Shown here: positions 10,741 to 22,804 of the stretch, piece by piece
Layout: every line of letters begins with the position of its first letter
Position numbering within the stretch: the first letter of the stretch is position 1
Assembly: GCA_963682175.1 (NCBI GenBank)
Contig: OY821787.1
Span: 25,212,501 to 25,276,500, forward strand
Direction: 5' to 3'
Origin: Triglochin maritima
Taxonomy: Eukaryota; Streptophyta; Magnoliopsida; Alismatales; Juncaginaceae
DNA: 64,000 nt
The notes under the pieces: model-generated
The model's input: only the letters and a program-made list of their open reading frames with translations
What the model was told of the DNA's origin: nothing
Databases searched by the model: none
Program-made: the position numbers and the translations under genes

Positions 10741-12239
10741 ATAGGGTTTCCACATGAATATAGGGTGTAATTTCAAGAATTTGAAGATATTAGCCAGAAC
10801 CTTAGGTTCGGGACTAACAAGCTAAGTATAATGTTATTGAAGTTCAAGATCCACGACTGGCGGTAAGAGATGAATACAATTAGTTTATTGGATATGAAAA
10901 TCTAGATAGAGAAAGTACAAGAACGTAGTGATGGTGGAGATGTGATGGTCGACGAAGGTGGACGACACAATCGAGAAGGTGACCTCAGCTTCCTCCTTCG
11001 TAGATGATTCGGCCTAGTACTCTGTTACCTCACACTGCAACCACCGACCACCGGAGGATGTCGACAACCTGGAGATGGATGTGGGAAGAAGGGGATGGAG
11101 GCGAGTGTTGGAGAAGGAGAAACTTTTTCTTAAACAAAACTAAATGAGGCCACGTAATAGCAATGGAATTCAGCTTCAAATTAAGAATGTTAAAGTTGTA
11201 ATTACTTTGATGTAATAATGTTGAACAGCAGGGCCATATGTCAAGGATGAACGAGGACATGGCGTGTCCTATAGAAAAATCACAGGGATGTCATGTTAAA
11301 TTTCGACCTATTAAATAGTGACTTTGAGCCATAACTGTGAAAACTAAGTAGTTGAGCTTTTTTGGTGTAGTGTAATCGCGTGCCTGGAAAAGCATGTTCA
11401 TCAAGTCAACCAAGCTTTTTAGATTTATCTTTGGATGCAACAAATAGTTTTACATGGCTTTTAGGCCCACTAAATACTACAAAAAATACCAAAAACTACG
11501 TCCAAATTGGGCCATTAATTTCTGCTACTATCTTCTCCCTAATTTTTATTTTTAGTTGTTTTCGATAATCATTAAATGAAGATCAAGAACAATGAATAGT
11601 GAGCCTCATTTTGATTTCTAGTTGATTTTGATAATTATTAATGAAGATCAAGAACAATGAATAGTTAAATTGCTTCTAAAGTTTTACAAAAGTGTAATAA
11701 AAAAATGTTCCAAGCACGTACTTTGTGTCTTTGTCACGTCCTTTTGCTCATATATCTTATAGATCAACATATAATTTCAATGACGAGGGATCCACGACCT
11801 TTTAAAATGTAAATATAAATTTAACATTCATTGCATGATAACTTTTTTGATTTTCGACAAGCATACTTACATGACGATGTTAAATAAGATCTACCGTTTT
11901 GATTTTCTATTTAAAATTTGACTTATTATAGGATAGTGGACCCAACCTCAATTTCAATTATAGGCAAGAACTATTTGGCTAACATTACTTAATATTTACA
12001 ACATTGGTTTTGAGATGCCTATAATAACATTGTATGTAATGCGGAGAGATTCTCAAGTGATCCCTGCATTTCTGAAAATCACCTAGTTAGTTTGGTCAAC
12101 ATATTTTATAGACAGTTAAATATTTAGATTGCTGGGATTGTGCATCTCGAGATTTTATTTTGTTGCCTGGATTTCGTAAACATTAATATAGATGTAAGTA
12201 AATAACTAACATCAAGAATATATGCCCAATCAAATGTAT
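10741..12239. other. Intergenic DNA, no gene seen
   Basis: AT-rich sequence with short open frames only. The one structure seen is a 66-bp-period tandem duplication at 11555-11664. Confidence 0.6.
11555..11664. repeat. Two-copy tandem duplication, period 66 bp
   Basis: Copies at 11555-11599 and 11621-11664 share GAAGATCAAGAACAATGAAT with a few substitutions upstream. Confidence 0.75.
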
Positions 12240-13348
12240 TGTAACGCCCCAAATTAAGACAAGTGCTTACCCGTCCGAACTCGATGCGTTAATACGATCC
12301 ACGATCCTGACCGCTACGCACTCTGATATTTAATTTATCTGATAGACTCATAGGAAATCTGAAAATATAATCAATAATTTGTGAGCTCGACAACCCGCAA
12401 GTACCAACCGTCAATCAACCAGAATCATAACCATGTGGAAAATACATAATAGAACATTTAGTTAATGAGCACAATCAAGAGACGTGTATCACAAATAATA
12501 TGCATGCATGACAATCTGGAACCCTCATTCGGATTCGACCACATCTTGTGTTTCTGAATCTATCAATCAGTCAGACGCACACCTGGTAGCTCCACATTAA
12601 AGACAGGTAGCTCTTTCCTCTCTCGGGTGGCTCCACGTTGCCCGCTAGGTAGATCTTTCTGAAGTGGCTCAGCCATAAACAAACATACAACCACATGACA
12701 TGTCGATCGAAACACCAACATGCAATCTTATGCATATCAATAAATTACATATCTATACTCAACATGTATGCAACTACGAATATCAAGAGAGATATACATG
12801 ACATGAAACTGAAGAATAACGAATCGATACTTGCCTGTCTTGCAATCACATCCTTAATTCCACAAATCACATACAATCTCCATATTTTCGCCTATACCAC
12901 TTGCACCAGGAAAACCTAATCAAATATAAGGATGATCATCTAAATCATTATATATGGTGTTCTTGACCAAATAAGGTGGATTAGCTCTTTATCTAGGACT
13001 TGCTCTTACATACCTCAAAGCCAACCCAAAACCGAACCTCCTTCACCCAACCTCTTCTCTATCTCTTCACAACCTTCTCTCTGCTACTCTCAACTCACTC
13101 TCACTCAACACTTTCTTCACAATCCAGTAAAACATCTCTTACGTTAGCATCATCTCACTATATATACACCGTTTAATTCCACCTCCTTATCCTCCAATCA
13201 ACAACTTTCATCTCCCTCTCTGACCATCCCACACGTCACCCTTAATCTTATCATTCTCTTAAGCCAGAAGTAAATATTAAGAAATTCATTAACTTCCTAA
13301 TGCATGATTAGCCTTTCTTCAGTGGGGTTTAGAGTTAAGGTTCTAACA
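12240..13348 (+). repeat. LTR-like repeat starting TGTAACGCCCC (copy 1)
   Basis: The repeat starts TGTAACGCCCC and ends near TTCTAACA. It aligns over most of its length with the reverse complement of the solo LTR at 44481-45423, including the CCTGACCGCTACGCACTCTG block and the GAAACTGAAGAATAACGAATC block. The flanks TGTAT and CTTGA do not match, so no target duplication is visible. No internal retroelement sequence is attached. Confidence 0.75.
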
Positions 13349-14820
13349 CTTGAATATAAATTCCTGCATATAACTCCTTAATTATAGCATGGTTACAATA
13401 ATTAGTGTATTAATAATGTATTTATTTTGAAGCAATACATATTTCTTAGTTAAATCACAAATATGTAATCAAGTATTGATTCCTGGATCTTTTATGGAGG
13501 CTTTATGTGTTTTACAGAAGTGTAAAAAACTCTCTATGCAATCAATGACAACCTTTTAAGGCGTGTGTGGTTGTAGTTAAGTAATGAGCATTACTCCATC
13601 TGCAGTCGGGAACTTTAAAAAAAGATCATCCCTGTTTTTTTCTCTATCACGTCAATTTTTCCACTTCACACCATTTATCCACAATCTCTTTCTTTTTCAT
13701 ATTCTCAACTATGATCTTTATAAAAATATTCTGCTGTCAAATTAACTGTTACCTTTCCTGCAACTCATTTCTTACGTTTTACAAATTCATTAATTAATAT
13801 ATCATCATTTATCTCGTTTATACATTACTTATTACTTCAATTTGAAACCATTTTTTTCATTTTCAATTTTTCAAGAATAATTATTCAGGAAATGAAAGTT
13901 GAGAATGAATTTTTTAAGACGTTGAAAATATAATTGTTTGAAATGTGTAATACGAAAATATAACTGTTTCAACATTTATAGTTGTCTCATCTGCGTTAAC
14001 TACTGAAAACCTAGTATTTCGAAAATACAATAATAATATAGCAATGTGAATGTCTATACGTAGAACATGAGGAGATAAGAATTATGGTGATTTTTTAAAA
14101 TATTATTACTTTTATTTTATAAAATATCTACATTTTAAAACAATACACTCGTCTCTTAGTTAAAATCCATACAAATAAAAATATGTCCTACAACAATTAA
14201 AAAACAATTTTTTTAAAATGAAATCACACCATCCCCGGTGCCGATCATGGACTTCATCACAACAAAAAATACTTCGTTCACGATCTTTTCACTCTTTTTT
14301 TTTTCTGACCATTGCAGAATGCTCTAAGGGTACTCTTAACGGTGCTACTGTAGTCAAACGACACTGTAGTGCATCCGACCATGTATGCCGAAGAGGTGTG
14401 TGTTACTGTTCATTCATAAATGGCAGTTGTGGTTAACATTTGCCGTAGTAAAATTAAGTTGGATTTAACAACTAGGAATTAAGTTGTATTTAACGACTAG
14501 AAAAAATAAACAATGCTTGTTTGGAGGTGGACCCAACGAACACTGTGATGGGTGACTACGGTATAATGAAACCATTATTGCAAAATGACATGAAGCCAAT
14601 CCAGTAACACAACTGTCTATATGTACGTAGTCATTTGGGTTTTTTCTTTTTTTAATATAAATTTATGATAAAATATGTTAAAAAATATTTTAAATCGTTT
14701 TTTCAAAAAGAAAATAGTGAAAATATGTTATTTATTTATTTATATTTTTTAAAAAAAATTAATATGTTTTTTACCAAAAATTGATCCCAAATGACATAAA
14801 TGAGAGAGAATGTAGAGCGT
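13349..14820. other. AT-rich intergenic DNA upstream of the P450
   Basis: No credible coding region. Around 14318-14365 there is CTCTAAGGGTACTCTTAACGG, which resembles the end of the Harbinger element at 50430-50471 and may be a MITE scar. Confidence 0.5.
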
Positions 14821-15083
14821 TTGACTTATTTTTGGGTGTGATAAAGAAAATCTTGAATGGTTGGTTTGTTTTGAGGTGACGAAAAGAAAAAGTTGACGTG
14901 ACTGAAAAAGAAAACATGACCGAAAAATACACAGTTGCTACTAAACATGGTTTAAGCACGTCAACATTGACTTGAAGTAGGAAATTGCTGGCCCAACGAA
15001 GTTGACTAAACAGGGAGCAACGGAAAAACAAATTTAAAAAACTACAACGCCGGGTTTGTTCATCTGCAGATTTGCTATTGACT
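14821..15083 (+). promoter_or_regulatory. Cluster of W-box cores upstream of the P450
   Basis: TTGACT occurs at 14821-14826, 14967-14972, 15002-15007 and 15078-15083, with TTGACG near 14893. TTGAC(C/T) is the core bound by WRKY factors. Five TTGAC cores within 270 bp suggest wound, elicitor or pathogen control, but this is an inference. Confidence 0.45.
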
Positions 15084-15141
15084 TTCGTGTCAATCAAACA
15101 CCGTATGTTCCCATCCATCTAAGCTGTCTTACATCTTTGTG

Positions 15142-15150
15142 TATTATAAG
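15142..15150 (+). promoter_or_regulatory. TATA box of the intact P450
   Basis: TATTATAAG lies about 60 bp before the ATG at 15208, which leaves room for a short 5' untranslated region. Confidence 0.5.
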
Positions 15151-15207
15151 TAGACATTCACTTGATCAACAATTCTACACAACTACTACACATTCCACTA
15201 AATTGCA

Positions 15208-18200
15208 ATGGAACTCCAAATGCCATCATGGCCAGTCCTCCTTTGCACCCTTGTGATGGTCTACTTGCTTGTGAAGAAGTGGACTTCACCTAAGCTTCCT
15301 CCGGGGCCATGGAGGCTGCCCATCATAGGCAGTCTCCACCATCTTGCTGGTGCGTTACCGCATCGCCGGTTTCGCGATTTGGCGAAAAAGTACGGGCCCA
15401 TTATGCACTTCCAACTTGGTCAAGTTCCCGCCATCGTCATAACCTCCCCTAGATTGGCCAAAGAGGTGTACAAGACCCATGACATCATCTTTGCTTCTCG
15501 GCCCGATATGCTTGCTCCGAGGGTTTTCGCTTACAACTGTACCGATGTTGCCTTCTCGCCATATGGTGAATACTGGAGGACGCTTAGGAAGATTTGTATT
15601 CTTGAGTTGCTCAACGCAAAGCGTGTTAGGTTGGTTTTTTTTCCGGAAGAATTTTATATTTTAATTTTACTAGATCATGCATCTCGGGTTTTGGTTTTTA
15701 TGTTCCACAACTGTATATCTTTGCAAAAATGGGCAAATTATAAAAGATTAAACCACAGTTAGATTAAAAATCTTAACTAGTTAATATGAAATATCTTATC
15801 ACGAGCATCATACAAAATCTAAATTCTACATAAAACAATTAGGAAATTTAGACCTATAAAAAGTCATAAATGCAATCTTACTAGTTATAAGTCGAAATTC
15901 TTGCGTAACGTACTACACCTTATGTGAAATTTGAGAAAATCTAATCTCAAAATCAAAATGAATAAAGAAAAGTATTTAATATGTGGGAAAAATATTTACA
16001 ACAAGAGGAAAACATACTATCAATGAGAGCGAGAAAACTGACATGATTTTAATAGGCAATTTAGAAACATAACATGACGTAATTTTCTCTCAAGTAACAA
16101 TATATGTCAGTTATATTGGGTTCGATAAACCTGAATGTTATCATTAACTTGTTTTCAGTCACTTTAGAAATGCCAAAATAAACGAGATTAGATATAATTT
16201 CAAGTTTTGGTTACATTAATATTAATTTATGGTTTCATACAAATCTCAGTAATTAACATAGATCCGTTCGTCCTCTTGCGGCGATTTTGTAATAATATTA
16301 TATGGCGCCGGTCAGAATGTGTTTCACATGATTGAGATGGTTTTCTAATTATCCTTTAAATAATTAATGTTATCAATACCTTCCGCATAGATACTAACTC
16401 CTAAGTAAGAGGGTAAGTCGCTTTCTGAGAAACGGGTCAAGAATGAGTTGCTGAAGCTTACCTACCAAGTCCAGTAGTTCATTGTCCCTGATTCCGAATC
16501 TACAGCTTCTTCGTGAGCCAAATTGTCATACCTCATTAAATCGCTCTTTTTTTTGAAAAATATTCGCTCGCTTATTGGCTAGATCTTCTTCATATTGCTA
16601 ACGGAATGTTCCCCATCATTTTTCATTGTTTTCACAAGCATTATACTAATTTACGCATATGGATCCGTAATTGTACTAATGAAATAAAATTTGTTAATAA
16701 TGATTTGTCTTTCCAAACTCAGATCGATGGCCACTTTGCCTCTACAATGAAAAATATCAACCACTATGTGAATGTTAAATTTCAGTGGCTTTTGAAGAAA
16801 AAAAAGATTAGTATCAATTTTTTTATTTTGATACTATATAAATTTCACATAGCTATGTTTTATGCATAGTTTTTCAACTCGACAAACACCTTTGATGGGA
16901 GATGTGATGCCCAAAAACATTTGTAGATTGACTTATCAACAAACTTTTTCTTTATGCAATTGATGATTGTAGGAAAGCACTAGATTTGCAATATGCCCAA
17001 TTAATATCTCAAATTTTAGTAGTATAAAATTCAACAAGTAAAATTAGCTAAAAAAAGCAAAAAAAATACTATTCGAATTGTAATTCATTCACTGAAAATT
17101 CAAATTATTTGTAAATTATACCGATGCCATATTTCGTACTTGAACTATAAGTACACATTAATTACTCTACAAGTGCAGACATATATTGTGAGAAATCTTA
17201 TAGTTCTATATATAATTTTTTTTTTGTAAGATGACATTAAGGAGAAAGTGGTCCTAGTCCAGTAGAAACTTGAACTTGCAGCCTTTTACACCATTAAAGA
17301 AAAAAAAAGGATATCTTTCGGGATCAACCTAAATATATTACATGATTCAAGATTTAATTTTTTTTAGGATTGACTGAATTGAACATCCGTCATCCTACTC
17401 TCAAATATATCATGTATAAAATTTTGAGGGTATGTTTAACCTCAATCTATACTTGAAAACTGTATATCTAGAAAAGATACTAAGTTTCTAAATTATTGTG
17501 GACAGGTCATTCGGCGGAATAAGAGCACAAGAGGCAGCAGACATGGTCCGGTCCATCACGGAAAACTCCAAAACTGGTTTGGTTGATGTCTCAGAGAAGG
17601 TTCTGCAAATCAGCAACAACATTGTATCCCGAGCGAGCTTTGGTGAGAAGTGCAAGCACGAGAAGATCTTCCTCCAGAACGTGAAGCAAGTCATAGCACT
17701 GGCCACGGGCTTCTGTTTCTCTGATATTTTCCCTTCCTTCGGGTTCGTCGACAATTTCACCGGATTGAAGCGCTCACTGAGTATCATCCATAAGAAGATC
17801 GACGTTATTCTTAACGATGTTATAGAAGATCACAAGAAAGAAGGCCGAAGCGAGGAGGATATGGTGGATGTTCTTCTTAGGATCCAGAGGCAGGGGGAGT
17901 TTGGTTTTCCGTTCACTACCGACAACTTGAAGGCTGTCATTATGGTAACAAATTTTATTATCCATTCTGTCAGTAATTAAATTGCAACTACATGGTCCAA
18001 CTGACCCATCAAAACAAAGTGATTCAGTTTGCACTATTGCTAATAATTAAGGGTAACCGCTGGTCCATAACCGGACCGGAACCAAATGGGTGGGAATCTA
18101 GGAACCGACAACCGGACCGGCTCGTCCAGTTTGGAATTGGACTGGACCGAACCGGATCTCCTGATGGGAAGGGAAGGTGGAGAGGTGGAGGGGGTAAGGG

Positions 18201-19604
18201 GAGGAGAGGAGAGGAGTGGAGGATGAAACTTGGAGATGGGGCTTGGGGTGATGGTGGCACCACAATTGTAGGGGTAGAGGTAAGGACGAAGGCGACCATA
18301 GCAATGGTGGGAGAGGAGGTGAGGGCAGAGGGGCGGTGAGGTCGGAGGTGAGGGCGAAGGTGACGATGGCATAGCCGTCAACGTGATGTGAGCGAGGATG
18401 GAGGTCAGGATTTTTGTAGGGGTTAGGGTCATAGGTTTTTTTCTGGATTTTGACTTGACCCAATCTGATTCGGAAAATCCGAAAAACCAGATTCGAGAAC
18501 CAGTCTGGTTAAGTTCCGTCCGGTTTGGTCTGGACCGACCAGTCTGGATGAGCCTGGTTAACCAAATCGGATCGGGTTTTGTACAACCTTAGTAATAATG
18601 CCTTCTAATTTGATTGAATTGTGCTCGATATACTGTACATTTATGCTTTCGTCGGATTCCTAGGTTTCGTGATAATCAACATATTAACGTTTTTCCCAAT
18701 CACAGAAGTGTTATGACGTTAAAATGTATAGATAATGTTAAATCATGCACAAGAATGTGCATTAATGGTAAATGTAGAATAAATTGAGGGTATTAATTCC
18801 AAATTATATAATGTGGGCTATAATTTGAAATATATGTGAAATGAGATATAAAAAAACACATAATTAACAATGTGATATAAATTTCAAATGCATCGGTTAC
18901 AAAAGTTACAATTTCAATGTTACTTATGAGATTTAAATATTATGATTAAGTAGTGTCATGATTTAATATTTCTTTAATACATGCAGGACATTTTCACCGC
19001 TGGGACAGAGACATCTGCCACAACATTGGAATGGACTATGACTGAGCTCATGAGAAATCCCGAACTGATGGCAAAAGCACAAGAGGAGGTGAGGAGGATA
19101 TGGAACGGAAAAGACGACCTCAACGAGGCCAAGATCGCCGAAATGGAATACCTCAAGCTTGTGGTAAAGGAGAACTTCAGGCTTCATCCAGCAGCACCTC
19201 TTCTGGTTCCCAGAATAAGTAGAGACCAGTGCAAGATTGATGGTTACGACATACCAGCAGGGACCAGACTACTTGTGAACTCGTGGGCAATGGCATTAGA
19301 CCCCGCAAATTGGGACAATCCGGAGGTTTTCAATCCGGATAGGTTTCGTGATAATGCAATTGATTACAAAGGGAACTTCTACGAGTTGATACCGTTTGGG
19401 GCCGGAAGGAGGATTTGTCCCGGTCTAACTTTCGGGATGGCAACGGTCGAGGTTGCGCTTGTTAACTTGCTCTACCATTTCAATTGGAAACTTCCTGACG
19501 GGGTTACGCCGGACAAGCTAGACATGAGTGAATTTTTTGGTGTGACTATGGGAAGGAAAAACCATTTGTGTTTGAAGGCCATCCCGTTTTACACATTGAA
19601 CTAA
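15208..19604 (+). CDS. Cytochrome P450, CYP71D-like, intact three-exon gene
   Basis: Exons are 15208-15629, 17506-17944 and 18987-19604, all GT/AG. Intron 1 is in phase 2 and intron 2 in phase 0. They join without a stop to give 492 aa, the usual P450 length. The N-terminus has a hydrophobic ER anchor (residues about 7-22) and the Pro-rich hinge PPGP (31-34). The C-helix WRTLR is at 123-127. The I-helix AGTETS (292-297) handles oxygen activation. The K-helix ENFR (349-352), a PERF-type FNPDRF (402-407) and the haem loop [11 protein letters not shown] follow, with the haem-thiolate Cys at about 431. CYP71D enzymes are NADPH-P450-reductase-dependent mono-oxygenases of terpenoid or alkaloid metabolism; the substrate cannot be told here. 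Intron 2 is at the position conserved in A-type P450s, while intron 1 is extra and is shared with the pseudogene at 38706. An hAT-like element lies in intron 2. Confidence 0.92.
18048..18591. mobile_element. hAT-like non-autonomous element in P450 intron 2 (copy 2)
   Basis: This 544-bp element starts TAAGGGTAACC and ends ACAACCTTA. It is flanked by CTAATAAT (18040-18047) and GTAATAAT (18592-18599), an 8-bp duplication with one mismatch. It shares the GGACCGG/CCGGACCGG-rich ends with the elements at 10544 and 50631. Its middle is G-rich and produces spurious open frames on both strands. Confidence 0.75.
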
Positions 19605-19776
19605 AAATTGGAAGCCTGGACTTGGTACTACAAACGAGATGGAGTGAATTTTCTTCTTTCATCTCTTGTAAGGGAAAATACTATAAAGAAAACTACTAAA
19701 CAGAAAACCTCATTTCCAGGATTTGGTTTATCTTGTCGTGTAGTGTGAGCTTTATCTACCTATGTATTAGAAGAAA

Positions 19777-19782
19777 AATAAA
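19777..19782 (+). terminator. Polyadenylation signal of the intact P450
   Basis: AATAAA lies 173 bp after the stop codon, a plausible 3' UTR length. Confidence 0.5.
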
Positions 19783-21050
19783 TTCAAGAAATCCCAGCAC
19801 AAGGAAATGTCATATATCTCTACCCTTTTTGCGTTGAAGTCATACAACATGCTTTATGAGCATGTTATGTTCTTTGTAAGTGATCCCACCAATTTATCTT
19901 TCACATGTTGCTATATAGGCAATTAGTCTTTCGGAAACCTTACTTGAACTTGGACCACAGTTTTAACCACTTCCCCTCGAGCTTTCCATGAGGTAAGGGG
20001 CAGAAAAAGGTGGCCCTATTGGACCCAAAAACCTAATTTTTAATCTAGAGTAACTTGACTAAGCCAGTCTATTTTGAGACTACGTTAAAGAAAAGTCAAT
20101 CATATTAAATTTAATGGAGTTATTATTGGGATCAATGATCGCTTACACCTAAGGCTATGTGCTGCTATTCACGATGATGCAACAAAAATAAAACTTTTAG
20201 TCACTGCAAGAAAAGACAGGTACCACGTCAAGGAGAACATCCGAAGTCACTGTTCGAGTTACCACATCAGTCGTACAAAGTCCGACGTTGTTTTAGGTGC
20301 ACCACGTCAATTGTTAATACACCGACATGGTTTTAAGCATATCACGTCGGTTCGCAGGAAACGGACATGGTTTATAAGGATTAAACACGTCGTTTTATAG
20401 GCAAACCAACATGGTAAACTCTAAAATTCTTTAATAAAATGTAAAATGTTGTCACTTTTAATATTCAACCCAAAATCAAACACACAAAACCAACAAGCTA
20501 GTCAAACCCCCATTTTCTTTTCACATCCCCATCCCCTTTGTTAGCTCTATTCGACAAATCAGCCCAAGCAACCCTGCCTGACCAGCCCTGCTTAATTAGC
20601 CCCGCCTGACCAGCCGTGATCGATCATACTTGCTCGACCATCCTTTTAATCCAAGACATGCTCACGAAGGTGCGATAAATTCTTCTATCTAATGTTCTTC
20701 TTATTACTTTAATCAAAAGTACTCATTTTAATCAAGTTCCTAAGGAGTGGAATTTAGATATTAAAATTATTTTGTTTGAAATGTATAATGGAATGAAATT
20801 TAATCGAATTGAATGTGTTGTTCTATTTGTATATTGTCAGGTATTAAAAACTTGTTAGTAAAACTTTTAGAGAAGGTTATATCGTAATTATGCATCTTTC
20901 ATTTATATTGGTTCTTTTATACATTGTGCAACATGGATCAAAATTAAATTTTTGCATGTCGAGTGAGTGATGAGTATGAGATCGAGGTTGATAAATTTCT
21001 AGAGTTTACCTAGAAGAATGCACATGTTTAAAATGAAATAAAGGTCTTAT

Positions 21051-22274
21051 CACTAGTGCAGAAAAGTCCATATACGTCGGATATACAGGGGTATAGACGT
21101 CGGATTTCGACGGTCCAAGTACCCGACGTCTATTTTCCCGTCGTCTATTCCTTATTGTATAGACGTCGGCTATATACGACCGACGTCTATACAGTGTATA
21201 AACGTCGGCTATATACGACCGACGTCTATTATATGTTAATTAACAAAAAAAATACATTGGAACGTATATCGGGCATTCTGCACTCACATTAATCAAGCCC
21301 AAGCTGCCCAAGTGCCCCAAGTGCCAATCTTTTGACAAATAACCACGAATATCAAGCTCAGCATAACCAGGTGCTCCAAGTCGTTCGCGTTCAGCAGTAA
21401 AGGAGTGGTGGAGTATATCAACCACACTAACAAAAATAAATTCTCCGATGTGGGACTAAAGTATTACACCCAATAGCCGTCGGATATTTATATTGACCGA
21501 CGTCTATTCATACAGCATGACCTATAGACGTCGGTCATGCTATACATCCGACGTCTATACATTGAAATAACAATAATTAATAAAAAATACGCCCTATAGA
21601 CGTCGGCTACCATATACAACCGACGTCTATACATGAGTTAATAGTAAAAAAAAGACGTTGCAACCATTTGAAGCCCAAGTGCCCCAAGCTGCCCAAGTGC
21701 CCCAAGTGCCAATCTTTTGACCATTAAATATATATATGTATCTCACTTGCATTTTGTAATGTGGTACCAAACTACCATTTAGAAGTAAAGGAGTAGTTGA
21801 GTACTTCAACTCCACCAATAAAAAACTTTCTCCAATGTGGGACTAAACATGTCACCATACACACACATGTGTACAACACACATGTGATAGTTATAATGAT
21901 GTAACTATTACTACACAAAATAATCCCCATAAATTATTACACAAAGTAAATCCCAAAAAATTACGTTATTTCTTATACAAAATAAATCCCAAAAAAATGT
22001 GTTAATTCTTACACGAAATAAATCCCAAAAAAATGTGTTATTTCTGATACAAAATAATCCACATAAATTCGTATACGAAATAAATCCAAAAAAATAAACA
22101 AAAAATATTTTCTTCTTTTAGGAGGTATAGACGTCGGTTATACTAAACAACCGACGTTTATACAAACCTATAGACGTCGGATGTCCAAACATCCGACGTC
22201 TATACCAATAGACGTCAGATGTTTTTATATCCGACGTCTATTTGGTGACGTCTATTGAACATTCTGCACTAGTG
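21051..22274. mobile_element. Non-autonomous CACTA element with GACGTC subterminal repeats
   Basis: The ends are CACTAGTGCAGAA and TTCTGCACTAGTG, with the 3-bp target duplication TAT on both sides (21048-21050, 22275-22277). About twenty copies of TAGACGTCGG or its complement lie near both ends, often as facing pairs. Inside are two copies of a module, about 21287-21462 and 21668-21850, each holding a CCAAGTGCCCCAAGTGCC stretch and a reverse-strand GTCCCACAT(C/T)G box. There is no transposase; it would depend on an autonomous relative. Confidence 0.9.
21446..21456 (-). promoter_or_regulatory. Exact snRNA-type USE inside the CACTA element
   Basis: On the minus strand this is GTCCCACATCG, an exact match to the plant snRNA upstream sequence element RTCCCACATCG. 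An ATATAC motif follows 26 bp downstream at 21414-21419. The paralogous module has GTCCCACATTG at 21833-21843. Whether anything is transcribed is unknown. Confidence 0.5.
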
Positions 22275-22804
22275 TATGTCCATGTAAGTATTGTTTTAAC
22301 ATGTTCTTATGAGCTGTAAGAGAGATAAAATCTCATTTGTTAGAGAAATGTTTTGGTGAATGATATACATGTTGTATATGACATGGTGAAAATGTTTAGT
22401 ACGAAGGACGAAGGTCATCATAGTGAGTCACATGAGTATGTCAATGACGGTGATCGGTTAGAGGATATGTTCCGAGATGTTGATAATTTATGTGATAACC
22501 TGATGAACTTGGTAGTCTACTGTCTGACAATGAAAAATATTTGTACATGGATTGCACTGATTTTAGTAGGTTGTCCGTAGTTTTAAGGTTGTATAACTTG
22601 AAAGCAACAAACCACTACAACAAATAGGGTTTCAACGATGGTACGTATTCGTCAGTTCATATCCTCGTCTATCGGTGTAAAGTAACATTGACAGATATCC
22701 CCTCGTCGGTGTTAAATGTGTCGGTGTATATCAACTCTTATGGATGTTCCGATGAATAGAGCCCATTAGTGTCATAGTTGGCGTGAAAATTCCCACCATA
22801 ATTT

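Larger units (their letters stand above)
20202..22612 (+). mobile_element. CACTA transposon 1, 5' part
   Basis: A CACTA-type end, CACTGCAAGAAAA, starts at 20202. It is followed by subterminal repeats of the type ACCACGTC/CCGACATGG (20218-20415), an AT-rich leader, and the start of a TNP2-type transposase (20960-22612). A second CACTA element (21051-22274) and a third (from 22613) are inserted into that gene. The 3' end was not found. Confidence 0.7.
20960..22612 (+). pseudogene. TNP2-type CACTA transposase, N-terminal remnant
   Basis: The frame runs from about 20985 (EVDKFLEF) to 21050 and continues at 22275. Across the 21051-22274 insertion it gives VLCPC-K-C, the Cys-rich motif typical of the TNP2 N-terminus. 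It ends with YMDCTDFSRLSVVLRLYNLK (about 22544-22604), which matches the TNP2 block LYPGC-x-F-S-x-L-x-x-V-L-x-L-x-N-L-K. The Pro-Gly of that block is changed and there are in-frame stops near 21010, 21030 and 22318. TNP2 is the catalytic DDE protein of En/Spm elements. The rest of the gene is not present downstream in the window. Confidence 0.75.

Noticed and set aside
18024..18463. Pro/Ser-rich frames on both strands in P450 intron 2
   Set aside because: They lie wholly inside the hAT-like element and reflect its G-rich composition.
20202..22274. CRISPR-like array from the repeated GACGTCGG motifs
   Set aside because: The motifs are short, in both orientations and irregularly spaced, as in CACTA subterminal regions; the genome is plant.
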